From NCBI GenBank assembly GCA_026120185.1, contig JANUWF010001218.1, positions 2,976,001 to 3,040,000 on the forward strand: DNA of 64,000 nucleotides, read 5' to 3'. Of the stretch, positions 1 to 11,820 are shown piece after piece; position 1 is the stretch's first letter, and the number at the start of each line of letters is the position of its first letter. The notes beneath the pieces are model-generated. The model made no database searches. It was given only the letters and a program-made list of their open reading frames with translations, and was not told where the DNA came from. The stretch comes from Voacanga thouarsii (lineage: Eukaryota > Streptophyta > Magnoliopsida > Gentianales > Apocynaceae). The position numbers and the translations under genes are program-made.

Positions 1-2250
1 GAGCAAGATAAGGCACTTGATAGTGCCTTATAGCTGGTTAAGACCAAAATAGCAGATCAAGACATGTACCATCTTTCTCTATACTAGACCAAACTAATTT
101 TGATATCTTCCATTTAAAACCAGGCTAAGTTATACGTCTTATGTGGCAGTAGATAGGAGCTTATTTTAGTAGCCAGTGGACATATTAACCATTTTCAATC
201 TCTTGTGCAGAATTCTGGAATTGACACACAGAAGTTAATATCTTGGTTCTAGAACTCCACTGCTAACTTTTTATCCTGAAAACTCAAATCTCTATCATTT
301 ATACTATTCCAATTAAAATTAGTCTTAGGAATTCCCTCAGCAAGCTCTATCAATTGTGGAAACTCAAACAAATGGGATAGAGGACAATTGCTGTATAAAT
401 GGATAGAAGACGTTAAATAGTGGTCCTTCTCAATCCACGAGTAACATAGATTTCCTAACCTAGCCTCAACATTGATATTCACAGCAGAACTTATAAAGCA
501 TGAATACATTTATTGCTGCAAGCTTTGGGAGACAAGTATGAAGTGCAGTAAAATTTTCAAAAATAGCAGAAAAGAGTCAAACATCTCGTGAAGCTAAACC
601 ACCAGAAGCTAAAACTTCAGTACATTATCAGAAAACAAAAAATGCCTATAAACAAATTAACATGGACAAATTTTTACAAACAATTGCATTAACCTCAAAC
701 TTGTATGAAGCCAACATTTTCACTCACTCTTGAAATTGCATACCTATAGTTAAGGTCTATGAAGCCAACATTTTCACTCATTCCTGAATTGCATAAGTTT
801 CTATAAAGCCAACATTTTTTACCAAAAGAATTAGAGAACTTTCATGCCCAATTTCTACTCACTCTTGAAACTTGTATCAAGCTTCATAGAAACTTATAAA
901 GGAAAGCAACATCAGTATAGTGAAGGTTAGGAAAGAGAGGAGGAAGAAAAAAAAATCCTCCTATTTGTGTCACCACCACCATATTTTCCAACCTCTCTAA
1001 GTAATTTACGTCCATTATCATCTCCAAGCTAACAATTGAGTAATGTGAACCACCAAGAAACTGCATAGTATGATAACACTGGGGAAGTACTTAAGAAAAT
1101 TGTTGTACAAATATAAAAAGAGAAACCTTTTAAGCTTCTGAAGCATAGATAAATAATTCAGTACACATTATCATGACTTTTACTACTTGACAAGATCTTT
1201 CTTTACCCAAACTTCCATATTTTAAGTGCCATAGGAGTTTCCAAGTGGCCACTGTATTTTTCACATAGCCAAATATTTCTCTTTATTCAAATCACAAAAT
1301 ATATGATTATCCATTTACCCTGAACTCTCTTATTTCAGACACTCTGTATACTTTGGTATTATAGCATATCACAAAAGGCTGTGTGGGAAAAGCAAGTGTA
1401 TAAAATCTAAAAAGTAAGCAAATGCACATATTTGTTCCCCGTATGACATGTGCATTTGCTATATCACATATCTCCAAGAAGGGGGGGGAGAAACCCAAAA
1501 ACCAAAGGAAGTACTCTAGCATCACCATAACATATACAAACTCAGCCAAAGACAGAACTACAACGGAAACCCAATCCACAGCAAAACGATGATAAATTCT
1601 GGACAAGAGATGTAACAAAAATCTAGAGCCTAGTAAAATTCTTTATGCATTTTCAGTAAGTGTTAAAATGCTTCCATACCATATTCATCAAGCTTAAAAA
1701 CATAGAACCATAATGGAAACAGCCCACACATCCATAACATTGATAACCAAATACATAAAGTGAATCAAATATATATTATCTGTATAGGAGAAACTACTTT
1801 TAGCTTGCTTCTTAAGAACAATGAAAATGGATCAAAAGAAAATGCAGAAATACTGGGTAGCTAGCTCCTTGGTGTGAATGACCATCATGGCATATCTTAT
1901 CATGGTTAGATACAAGGGCTTGTAAAAGGTAAACAATAGGAAAAATAATCATCCTATTATGAGTGAAAATAAGTAAACATTCAGTAGACTAGTACAATTT
2001 TTTTCCAAGGCGCATTCATCCTTTGTAAGGTTACATATCAAATAGCATGGTCTTTAATTACCATCAATCCGATCAATTGCAAAAGGTCCATTCCACCCCA
2101 AGTATGTAATGGGAAGCACTTGTGTTAAACGTTAGAAGTTTTCAAGAAAATTGTAGAAAATCTCAATTAACCCACATTGAAAATAGAAAATCGCTAGTCA
2201 ATATCTGAAATCTATAGCAAATTGTGCAAAGTTAACCATGATGTTCTAAA
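1..2250. other. AT-rich interval without a supported gene
   Basis: No convincing coding region, RNA gene or complete mobile element was seen here. Short open frames on the minus strand (for example 249-509 and 1307-1618) lack recognisable domains. A small degenerate direct repeat, each copy starting TATGAAGCCAACATTTT or close to it, occurs near 704, 758 and 802. The stretch could hold the intron and exon fragments of a decayed gene, but nothing fixes that. Confidence 0.5.
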
Positions 2251-2274
2251 CAGTAACATACACATAAAGATGCA

Positions 2275-2437
2275 AATTTTCATTACCATCATCACTGCCA
2301 AGTTGAATTTTCACCTGCACCTCCTGACTAGTCCGTTCATTTATCCCATCTTCATTTTGATTTTCAACATTAAAGACATCTCTTACCACGTCATTCCTTT
2401 CTTGCCTTCTTCCTCCTATTTAAATTGTAGGAGTCAT
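2275..2437 (-). pseudogene. Duplicated first exon of the same gene, copy 2
   Basis: About 270 bp downstream of copy 1 a second, diverged version of the same exon is present. It starts at an ATG at 2435-2437, reads MTPT then a stop, then GGRRQERN, and continues with the same ENxNxDGxN and QLxxDxGN pattern as copy 1 before another GGTAAT donor-like site. The sequence upstream of both start codons is also similar (CATACCTA followed by an AAGT-containing stretch on the plus strand). This is a tandem exon duplication inside the remnant. Confidence 0.5.
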
Positions 2438-2549
2438 ACCTATATGCAAGTAAAAAAAAAAATTATTGCCATGCATATACATCAACATTCAACTTTTGCA
2501 CCATTAATTTTTTGAACATATTCATGAACAATAGACATAAATATGCAAA

Positions 2550-2706
2550 GCCTATTACCATTATCAGTGTCAAGTTGCATGTCTTCATCTACCTCTTCAT
2601 TGGCCCATTTGTTTACCCCATCTACATTTCTATTTTCATCAAATAAGATCTTATATCTTGTGTTGTAATTTCTTCTTTGTCTTCTTCCTCGAGTTCTAGG
2701 GGCCAT
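2550..2706 (-). pseudogene. First exon of the CACTA second gene, copy 1
   Basis: An ATG at 2704-2706 opens a short basic-then-acidic exon starting MAPRTRGRRQRRN, with a frame running into a GGTAAT donor-like sequence near 2570. It lies just downstream of the TNP2 remnant in the same orientation, where CACTA elements carry their second gene (TNPA or Transposase_24 type). A splice acceptor (TTGTAG) sits directly before the start region. No later exons of this gene were recognised. The function is inferred from position only. Confidence 0.5.
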
Positions 2707-2951
2707 ACCTACAATACAAGTGAATAGAAAATATTAGTATTTATAGAACATTGAAAATTTATAAAATTATCAAATCAAATACCAAAGTGAAAGATTAAAA
2801 TACCAAAAAAAGAAATACTAGTAAAATGAACAACATTAATGTCGTAGCTCTAGAACATTAGTTTTCATTAAAAAAAAAAATTACATTAGGAGAGAAATAC
2901 TATAGAAACAAGTGTTCAAAATATTCAAAATTGACTAATAAGTTGAAAACA

Positions 2952-4888
2952 TCAAATATTTGGATTGTCAACTTCAACTCCTTCAGCATCCATTCGGACC
3001 CAATTGTGTTCTTTATATCCGTTATGAGCTTGGTGATTCCCTAACTCGTTTTGCAAATACATCTCAGTATCAACCATTTCTTGCACTTTATAAGTAGCCC
3101 TAGGATTTGTAGTGCCAACAACGCACTACCTACTTTCATTTGGATCTTCCACATAAAAAACTTGTGATGCTTATGATCCAAGAATAAAAGGTTCATTATG
3201 GGGTTGCACAACAAAAAAATTAGCTAAAACGAATCCATCTTCATCTTGTTTAAGTCTTTTACCTCTTGAAACCCACTCACAATCAAACAACACAACTCGT
3301 TGATCACCTCCATAAATTAGCTCAACAACCCTTGTCAAAGTTCCATAATAATCTATATCTCCCAAAATTGGATGTTGGTCTCTTGTGCTTGCAAAACTTG
3401 AGGTTGTTTCTTGCACACCAACCCCACTATTTTGTATTTTCCTTTTCCGCTCCACTTCTCTTACATGGAATTGAAAGCCATTCACAATGTATTTGTCGTA
3501 TTGCAACCCTATACGATTCGGTCCTCTAGCTAGACATTTGATGTCTTCTATGAATGAATCACAACTAGAAAGTTCCTCTTCCTCAACCTACAGATCACAA
3601 ATAAATTATGGGCATCTTCATATGTCCATGTTGAATGGAATAAATCAAATCAACTAACATGTTTTGCCAACCATAACACAAAATTTTCACTATGAACGCA
3701 CTCAATTACATGCCTTGAAGTACAAAGATGCTACTATTCAACCAACTTAAGATGTTTACTGTATAATTAAATTAAATTACAAGTTTTACATCATGTAGAA
3801 TTTTCCTATGGTAAAATAATACTTAGACTTGTATAGACTTACTCAATGAAAGGCCTAAGGCTATCACAATTGACAAGCACATACTAGTGTGCTTTTTTAA
3901 GTGTGTCATCATCAAACTTAGTTGGAATTGCAGCTCCCAAAGGACGACCTATTTCTGAGAATACATCCAGTTCAATATGACTTCGATTGTTAGAAACATC
4001 TTCATTTCTACTGGATTGATTGAATCTAGTCTCAATGTAATCAGCTAGGTACAATGAATGAAATGACAAGCATTCCTAAACAACACATATCCTTCAGCAA
4101 TACACCCCTCTGGTTGACTTCTATTGCTAACATAAGATTTCAATGTACCCAAATATCTATTTTGTAAACATAAAAAAAAAAGTGTTAGAAATATACAAAT
4201 TTAGAAATTCATCGAGTACGTATTAATTAGTGTTTGAGGAAATTTAAAATAATTACCTTTCAATAGGATACATCCAACGATAATGAACAGGCCCACCTAA
4301 TTTCACCTCTCTTGCTAGATGTACAGTTAAATGCACCATTACATCAAAAAAAGAAGGAGGGAAAACCTTTTCTAGTTGGCATAGTATAATAATGATGTCC
4401 TTTTCAAGTTGAACCACATCTTGAGGAAAAATCTCTTTAGAGCACAACATTTGGAAAAAATGACTTCATCTAATAAGTGGAGACCGCACAGATCTACGTA
4501 AAGATTTCCTCAAAGCTATTAGCATCTGCTGTTGCATCAAAATATGATTGTCATGACTTTTGAGACCAGATATCTTTGGTGGCTTAAGTTGCATACAATG
4601 TGAAACAGTAGAAGAGTATCCATCTCGAACTTTCACTATTTTTAGCACTTTATAAAAATTATACTTCTATTTCTTGTTCAATGTAAATGAAGTTGAAGGC
4701 AAGAAAACTTTTCCATTTTCCTTTTGAATAGGATGTAAATCTGGTCTTATACCCATTTCAACCAAGTCACGTCTAGACTTAGCATTATCCTTTGATTTAT
4801 CCCCATCTAACAAAGTATTAATGGCATTATCATAAACATTCTTCTCAATATGCATCGAATCAAGATTGTGGCATATAATGTTCCATTC
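2952..4888 (-). pseudogene. CACTA (En/Spm) TNP2-like transposase, C-terminal half, decayed
   Basis: The minus strand encodes, in order, a piece containing the MHIEKNVYDNAINTLL signature (about 4667-4888), DUF4218-like segments (4466-4648 and 4253-4450, the latter ending RWMYPIER), a segment with FSEIGRPLGAA (3884-4069), and a DUF4216-like segment (3171-3506, with GDIDYYGTLTRVVEL and VVLFDCEWV). It ends with a stop at 2952-2954. This is the normal order of the C-terminal half of plant CACTA TNP2 proteins, which cut and join element ends in the nucleus. The N-terminal zinc-finger-like and catalytic parts are absent. The first exon begins after a TTTTAG acceptor at 4889-4890, so a long intron or a deletion lies upstream. 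The frame changes between segments. No CACTA terminal repeat was found on either side, so the element ends are unknown. Family call is firm; a working protein is excluded. Confidence 0.85.
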
Positions 4889-6174
4889 CTAAAACGGTAA
4901 ACCAAAGAAAATACTTTTCTTCACAAAGATTAATATAATGGAACATTAATGCAAACATTCTGTATTCTTTATTTTTACTACCATTTCAATAGAAAGGTGA
5001 ATCAAATACTATAGCAAAAGGATTTCAGTATTCATTGCTCTAGCAACCAAAAAGGAAGAAAATTTATTCAACCTCAAACAAATAAAATTTCACAAATCCT
5101 TGCAAAACGGTAAGGTAACCTATTAAAAACAATGAAAAAACCATAGAAACTAGTGATACAAACTCAATAGGCTGTTAATTTTCACATACATAGCAATACT
5201 TTTGTCTCTTGGTCAGAACATTGAAGCAAGTAAAATAGAAATATGACAAACAAACATATACCATCAACCAAAAAATGATAAAATATTATCCTAGCTCAGT
5301 AAGAAATTGCTTATGGTAGGGAAACGAAAGCTAAAAATCCAATCCAAAGATTCATTCAACCATAAGTTATGTCACAAATTCAAAATATAAGATAAAGAAC
5401 CTAATAAGAACTAGTTGTATAACTCCAAACTCAGTATTTTACAATGACAAATAAGGTAACTATTGACTTAGATTGTCTGAAATAGGAAAAGTAGTTGATT
5501 ACTATAGCAGTAAATCATGACTTTTCTTTACAAATTCAAGACTCAAGAGTTAGGCAAAATGTCTATTCTAGTTAGCATGAATGGTGGAAATACACACTGA
5601 AGTGATAAAGCTCTACATTCCAATAACAAGAAGCTCCATTTAAAGTCAAATAACACAATATTACTTGCCAATCATTGCAAAGAAATGGCTTAAGGATATA
5701 TTATTGCCCAAAATATTATTGCCTAGACGCGAAGCAGTAAAGCCGTTCATACACAGAAAATTCCTACAACATATGCTATTATAGAAAATTCATACATCAC
5801 ATGCTACAACTTTAATAAAGAGCTTATTTTTCCCAAAGTACAGTAGCAATGCCAAAAGGTACCCTATTCCTTTGCCTCCAACAACTCCACATAACACGAA
5901 AAACATACATAAAGTACATACAAAAGTTGTAAATGTCCCAAAACTTTTTCAATCTAAAGTTATTATAGAAAAAACTATCGTTAGACAAACTAACCTATCA
6001 TAATTAATAGAGAAAGACTAATCAACAACCTTACAATCTACAATTCTGTCGTGCCAATTATGTTCAAAAGATGGGCCAAGGAGAATCAAGGGGGGAAACA
6101 AAGCATATTATTAGTAACACTAAATAGGTTTCCTTGGACAATATCGCACTGCAATTTCCAAAATCCATAAGGAT

Positions 6175-6225
<51 letters not shown>

Positions 6226-6535
6226 ATGCAGAATCGTGGAAAGTAGAGACTAGATTTTCCCATATGGCTAATTTTGAATCGCAGCAGTAGAATCGAGCAG
6301 CAATAGAGTGGGCTAGTTCAAAATGACAATGCAGAATCGGGGAAAGTAGAGACTACTTCTAGCCCTTTAAAAAGAGAGTACAGAATAGAGAAGAGAACCC
6401 AAACCTTGAAAAATAGGTTCCTCAAGACCTATAGATGAACCGGTACGAGAATACACCGACCTTGCCAAAGGAGAATTCAGTGACCAACCCGAACGCCACC
6501 AAACGCACGCGCACCTTAACCGGAGTTTGAGGCTA
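4889..6535. other. Intron-like AT-rich stretch with a (TA)n tract
   Basis: No coding potential was recognised. The interval lies upstream of the TNP2 remnant on the minus strand and may be its intron. It contains a perfect (TA)n microsatellite at about 6178-6221. The last 130 bp (6400-6535) are richer in G and C. Confidence 0.45.
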
Positions 6536-6849
6536 AACAGAGAAGCTGCCCAGTGGTTTAAGGCTGGAATAGGGCAGTAGAAGAACGATGCCGGTGAAGA
6601 AGAAAAGGAAAGGAGTTTTGGTGCGAAAAAAGATTAGTCAAACAGAGAAGCCGCCCGGTGGTTTAAGGCTGGAATAGGGCAGCAGAAGAACGATGCTGGT
6701 GAAGAAGAAGGGGAAAAGAGTTTTGGTGTGAAAAAAACTAGCCAAATAGAGAAGCCGTCGGTGGTTTAGGGTTGGAATCGGGCAGCAGAAGAACGATGCC
6801 GTGAAGAAAAAAGGGAAGGGAGTTTTGGTGTGAAAAAAAATTAGGCAAA
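6536..6849. repeat. Three tandem copies of a ~105-bp purine-rich unit
   Basis: Units begin near 6536, 6641 and 6745 with AACAGAGAAGC or AAATAGAGAAGC, continue through GGTTTAAGGCTGGAAT and GCAGAAGAACGATGC, and end in AGTTTTGGTGYGAAAAAA. Copies differ by scattered substitutions and short indels. The array sits near the upstream end of the CACTA remnant on the minus strand and could be part of its 5' region. Confidence 0.85.
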
Positions 6850-9800
6850 TTTTGGCAGTTGATACTATATAATTTTAGCGCCTTTTTCCTGGCTTATATC
6901 TTGTGTCAAGATTTTGGCTAAGTTTTTTTTTTGCAGCAACGTATCTTTTTCTTCTACCTATAAATAATATTACAAATTAAGATTTTTTTTGGAGAAATAT
7001 TATACTACAATTATGACATATAATAAATGTTATTATATATATATTTGTTGTTACATTTAATTTTAGATTATTTTAAAATTACATTATTAAACTATATTTG
7101 TAATATGTGTTGAATAGTAAATGCTATAATAAATATTTATTTTAACATTCAAAAAAATGTGTTATTAAAACTATGTCACTAAATAACTAATTATTCACCA
7201 TTTGCTTTGTAAAAGTAATAAAATTGGAGCATTTTAAATAAAGTTCGTACCGTGATTTTTGCAATGTTTGCATGCATGAAAATACATAAGTTTTACATGC
7301 ATATATTTTCATGGCGTTTAATGCGTGGCTCCATAAATATATGTAATACCTATGAGGAGGTTTTATAAATATTTATTGATGCCTACACATATCATTAGAA
7401 TTTATAAATGAAATTACTTTTTATGTATAGATAATGATCCAAAATGTCATATTCATAATTCAATACATAATTTTTGTAGAATAAACATAAATCATTTTAT
7501 AAATTTTTGAAAAAACAATATAAGTGCATCTATCTTGTATGAAATAATTGTAGTTAGAGGCAAGGGTTTACAAGTTCTAAAGGAATTCACATATTCAAAG
7601 AATTTCATGGACATGCAAGGACTTACTTTGTCCAAGTTTAGCAAAACGTCTTCACTAAATTAAGTTCTTGCTCCACTTCCTCCTCCTAAGTCTTCCACGT
7701 CTAGCATATATATATTATATATGAATGAATTTTTTATTTGTATTAATCTAAATAAAGTGTTAATTGAGACCTAGAATAATTAGAGAATTACTTAAGTCTT
7801 AAATAATTCAAAACACTTAGCGATAAAGCTTAATTAATTCTAATTATAAAGCATCCCATCAAGAAATTTAATAATCTACTATAGCATCCAAAACTCACAT
7901 AGTATAGAATTCTTTGATTTCCTTATTAACACTAATGGCCAAACAATGCCTTAATTAACATGCAAACCCTATGTAAACTTTAATTATTTAAGCAACTCCC
8001 TCGTCATTTCTTTAATCAAGTACATCATGGGAACAAGTTGCCTCACAAGATTTAAAAATCCTTACAAAAGTTTTATTTTGCAAAAAGTGTAAGATTTCAT
8101 TACCCAAAATCATATGATCTAATAAAATTCATCAAAACCTTAACAAATATTTTCCTAATAATTCTAAGTATCTCATGAAATTCATTTAAGTCAATTTTCA
8201 AAACAAATTTAGCTATTCCTTTGGGAAAATCTATTTTTCTTCTTCAACTAAAAACTCTACTTTTAATATAAAATAGAAGTCATAAATATCCATCTAATTA
8301 TTTGAAAAAATAATTTTATTTTTCAATGAAACCTTCCAGTTTAGTACCCTGGTATATTAGGTAAATTATTACATATTTATTTCCACAAGATCTCACCAAA
8401 AAATTATTCAAATAATTTTTATATAACATACGTTGGAACAATAACCCACTTTGAGCAGTGAAATTGAACTTATCTCCCAATTTATAGAAGCTTTTTCGTT
8501 GATTCTTTTTCTAAAATCTTCCTAACATCTTAATGTTTTGATAATGTGAAAATCACGAGTAAACACATTTGAAAAAGCCTTGAGATTACTTGCAAAAAAA
8601 AAAATGCTTTTTAATTTTGTCTTATGTCTTCGAAACAAATGGGGGGTGTTGGGGTTTTATAGTTGATCTCTCTGTACAATTGTTTTTCACAGCTTAGGCT
8701 ATTTTTGTGCAAATGTCATTTAGGTGAGTTTTCTTCAATTCTTTCGTGCAAAATCCCCACCATATAAGTCCTAACACATCACTCAATCTTTAAGAACTCA
8801 AATTCTAGCATGCATAATACAAAATTCCAATTCCCAAAAAAAAAAATCCATTTTAAATTCTAAATCAGACCATCATTCCTTTCTTTTTTTGGTCACCCTT
8901 ATTAAACTTAAAACACATGGCAAATTACATGATTTACCAATATTGTCTTATATACACATCAAGGATCATAATACAACAAATTCAACCCCTTATTCACCCC
9001 AAATTCGTCAAGAAAAACTCACTATTAAGCATAAATATGGACAGATTAGTATAGCTTTGGTTTTATCATCCAACACAACAAAATGACTTCTTCATATCAA
9101 GTCTTCATTCTTACAATGTAAATCATGTCTCTAACTTAGCCAAACTATCCCCACACTAACATATTACACAAAAATCAAAACTTCTAAGCTGGACAAAAAG
9201 GAAGAATTTCAGACATCATGCTTTGGCAAGGAAAGAGGAGTTCTTTGGCTCACCTGTTGAAAGCTTGGTTTTGAGCACTTCAAATACAGCAAAAAGGAGG
9301 CTTCTAGCTTGGGTTAACAACTGGTTTTCTTATGTCTTTAAAAAGAAAAAGGAGGATGATTGTTTTGGCCACTAGAAAATATTAAGTAGATGAATGCTAT
9401 ACATAACTTCTTGAAAAATCTCAGCTTTATCTTTAAATAGCAGTGAAGAAAGGTTCTTTACAATCCACTAACTAAGTCTCTTATGTTGTGAAATGAAAGA
9501 AAGTAAAAGGAAAGGAAGAAGTGAGCTTTTGTCTTGACGAATGAAGTTTTCTTCCTTGGATGTAGGCTGGTTGGTCAGCTGATATGGAGGGAAGAATGGT
9601 GGGTATTTTCCATGGAGAAATGATAGAAGAAATGTAGGGAAAATGAGGGAGTGGTGGCTAGTAAAGTGAGGAAGCAAATGGGGCAAAAATATGTTTATAT
9701 AGTAGGGTAATTTAGATCTTAGGGTTGAGATGAGTTCATTTAAATACACCCTAAATTCAAGCTCTAAGATATAATGCAATTTAATGGGTCAACATGATCT

Positions 9801-10156
9801 GGGTCAAATAATGGAATTAGGTCAAGTAATCAAAATTAGTCTTGTCTTAAATTTTGACCAAGACTTTAATTGATTAAAAAATGGAACTAGTAGTGTAATT
9901 AAACTTAATTTGTTCAAGAAATTATTTCTCTAGTGAAATTTTATTTTTATAGTATTGTTTAGATATGACATAGCAATTAATTAATAATATATCATTTTTC
10001 TCAAATCAAGCAAATAATCACCTTGGTTTCATTTGTTTCTCTAAGAAATCTCAACTAGTAATTAAATAAGATAGTTACAGAAATAATTCAATTAATTTAT
10101 AATGTGAAATTAATTAATTAACTAATTTTCTAGTGTGAAATTAGTAAGGTATTACA
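6850..10156 (-). other. Unresolved stretch, LTR-like at its right end
   Basis: No gene was found. On the minus strand the right end reads TGTAATACC, a common start of plant gypsy LTRs, and it interrupts a gag reading frame at 10156/10157. A TATA-box-like TATATAAA lies on the minus strand at 9694-9701, followed by pyrimidine-rich sequence and short open frames. These fit an LTR with its promoter. I could not find a matching 5-bp duplication or the other LTR end, so the boundaries are not established. The part from 6850 to about 8600 is plain AT-rich sequence. Confidence 0.25.
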
Positions 10157-11820
10157 CTGTAAAGTTGTTAAATTGGTAGATGCTTTGTTCTCTTTAAGAA
10201 CTAGGTGTCTTTCACGGAATAACGACATCATCTTGTCCTTGAATACAAAACATTTCTCAATTAGATTACCAATCAGATGATGGTATTTGTAGCAGTTGGG
10301 ATCATTTATTCGTCCAAGTTCAGTTGGACATTTTGCTTCTAGTAATTCTATGGCAAGTAGTTATCAACTTTTCAAATATTAAGGAAACGTCAGAATCAAA
10401 GAAAGGATATTCCTTAAATTTTCTTTTTTCTAAGGTTACCTTCCTTCTTTCTTTCTTTCTTTTTTTTCTTTTTTTTTTTTTTTTGGGGGGGGGGGCGAGG
10501 ATCCACTTCTTAGTGACCTTCTGGGTTACTTTTTGTTGGAGTCGTAGTTTTTGCCATAGACTCCTTTACCTCATTTTCAGAAAATATTTGGGTTTCTTTT
10601 CTAAAATCTTGTTTCTTATTTTTTTGGGGGCTTGAACAGGTGCTTTGTCCCTATGTGTAGCAATGCTCAATTCTATATCATGAGCACGAGTAGCTAACTT
10701 CTCAAAAGTCTTCGGTATGATCTATTTGAAAATATATTGGAGTCCCTAATGCATGTCTTAGATGCATATTTCAATTGTAGATGATTTACTTAGGCGATCT
10801 TTATAATTGAGGTTCAAATTTCTCCACTTATTGACATAATAAACCACTAGCTTATCTTTCCATTAACGGGAGTTGGTGAGCTCTATTATACTGACAATTC
10901 TATGAGTACTATAGAATCTATTAAGAAAATCTTGTTCAAGTTGTTCCTAAGTATTAAAAGAGCCAGATGCAAGATTAATGTGCTAATCGAATGCATTTTC
11001 TTTGAGGGATCACATGAATTACTTCACTAGAAGATTCCCACAAGTTTAAAGTTGTTGCAAGCATCGACGAAGTGAGCCATGTGCTATATAGGATTTCCTT
11101 TACCATCAAATTGTTGAAATTTTGGTAGTTGATATCCAACTAACACTTCATATTATCGATCCACTGCGAATAAGGTTTGGCACATGGGAAATTATTTGCT
11201 ACCTCTTTCATACTTATCCTTAATCATGCCAAAAATAAAGGCTAGCTTTGAGTTGATTGATATGAATTAACTCTTCAGAGGATATATGGATATCTTGTAT
11301 TTTCTTAGAAGTCTCTACTTCCTCTTACACTTCAAATCTATTTGGTGGAGCTTGGCTTATTTCTCAGGTATTTTCAAAGCGATTGATAAGGTGTGTGATG
11401 GCAAGACCATGCTCTTGGGAGCACTTTGCGAGTCCTTCTAAAAGAAACAATTGAATCTTCATTAAAAGAAGCCTTAGATTTGAGAACTCCATTAGGAGGA
11501 TTGAGGTATAGAGCTAATACGTGAACATTTGTCATCTTACTTGGAGTTGCAACCTTTCTCTAGTAAAGACGGCGTCTTTTACTTTGTAGAAGCAATATCT
11601 TGCTTTAACTTTGCATTTAATAGCGTTGATATGGTGCCAAAGTCTTGAATCTTACTTTGTGAAAGAGTTCAAGCCTTACTTCTTATCAACACACATTAAT
11701 TTAAGATTTGTGGAGTCTTCCCAACAGTCGCAGTAACAGTATTCATGATGTTAGCAATATTCAAACAAGCAGATACATACTTGCCATTTTTTTGGAGACA
11801 TTAAGTTAATTTATGCTAGA
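10157..11820 (-). pseudogene. Ty3/gypsy gag remnant
   Basis: Translated on the minus strand, this stretch shows typical plant gypsy Gag pieces in the right order. The YQLPKFQQFDGKGNP and HFVDACNN signature lies near 11040-11130, KTFEKLATRAHDIELSIA near 10660-10720, a KESMAKTTTPTKSNP segment near 10500-10580, and a zinc-knuckle-like NDPNCYKYHHL...IEKCFVFKDK segment near 10215-10310. Gag forms the particle that packages retrotransposon RNA in the cytoplasm. The frame is broken many times and the region includes a G/T homopolymer near 10460-10497. The downstream pol is missing, because the frame ends where an LTR-like sequence begins at 10156. This remnant is the host into which element Z appears to have inserted at 12249/12250. 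Confidence 0.7.

Noticed and set aside
249..509. 86-codon minus-strand frame with protein-like composition
   Set aside because: Could be an exon, but no domain, no clear splice sites and no neighbouring exons were found.
8647..10156. A complete LTR from TGTTGGGG to GGTATTACA
   Set aside because: The ends look LTR-like but the flanks (GGGGG and CTGTA) do not match and no primer-binding site was found next to 8647.
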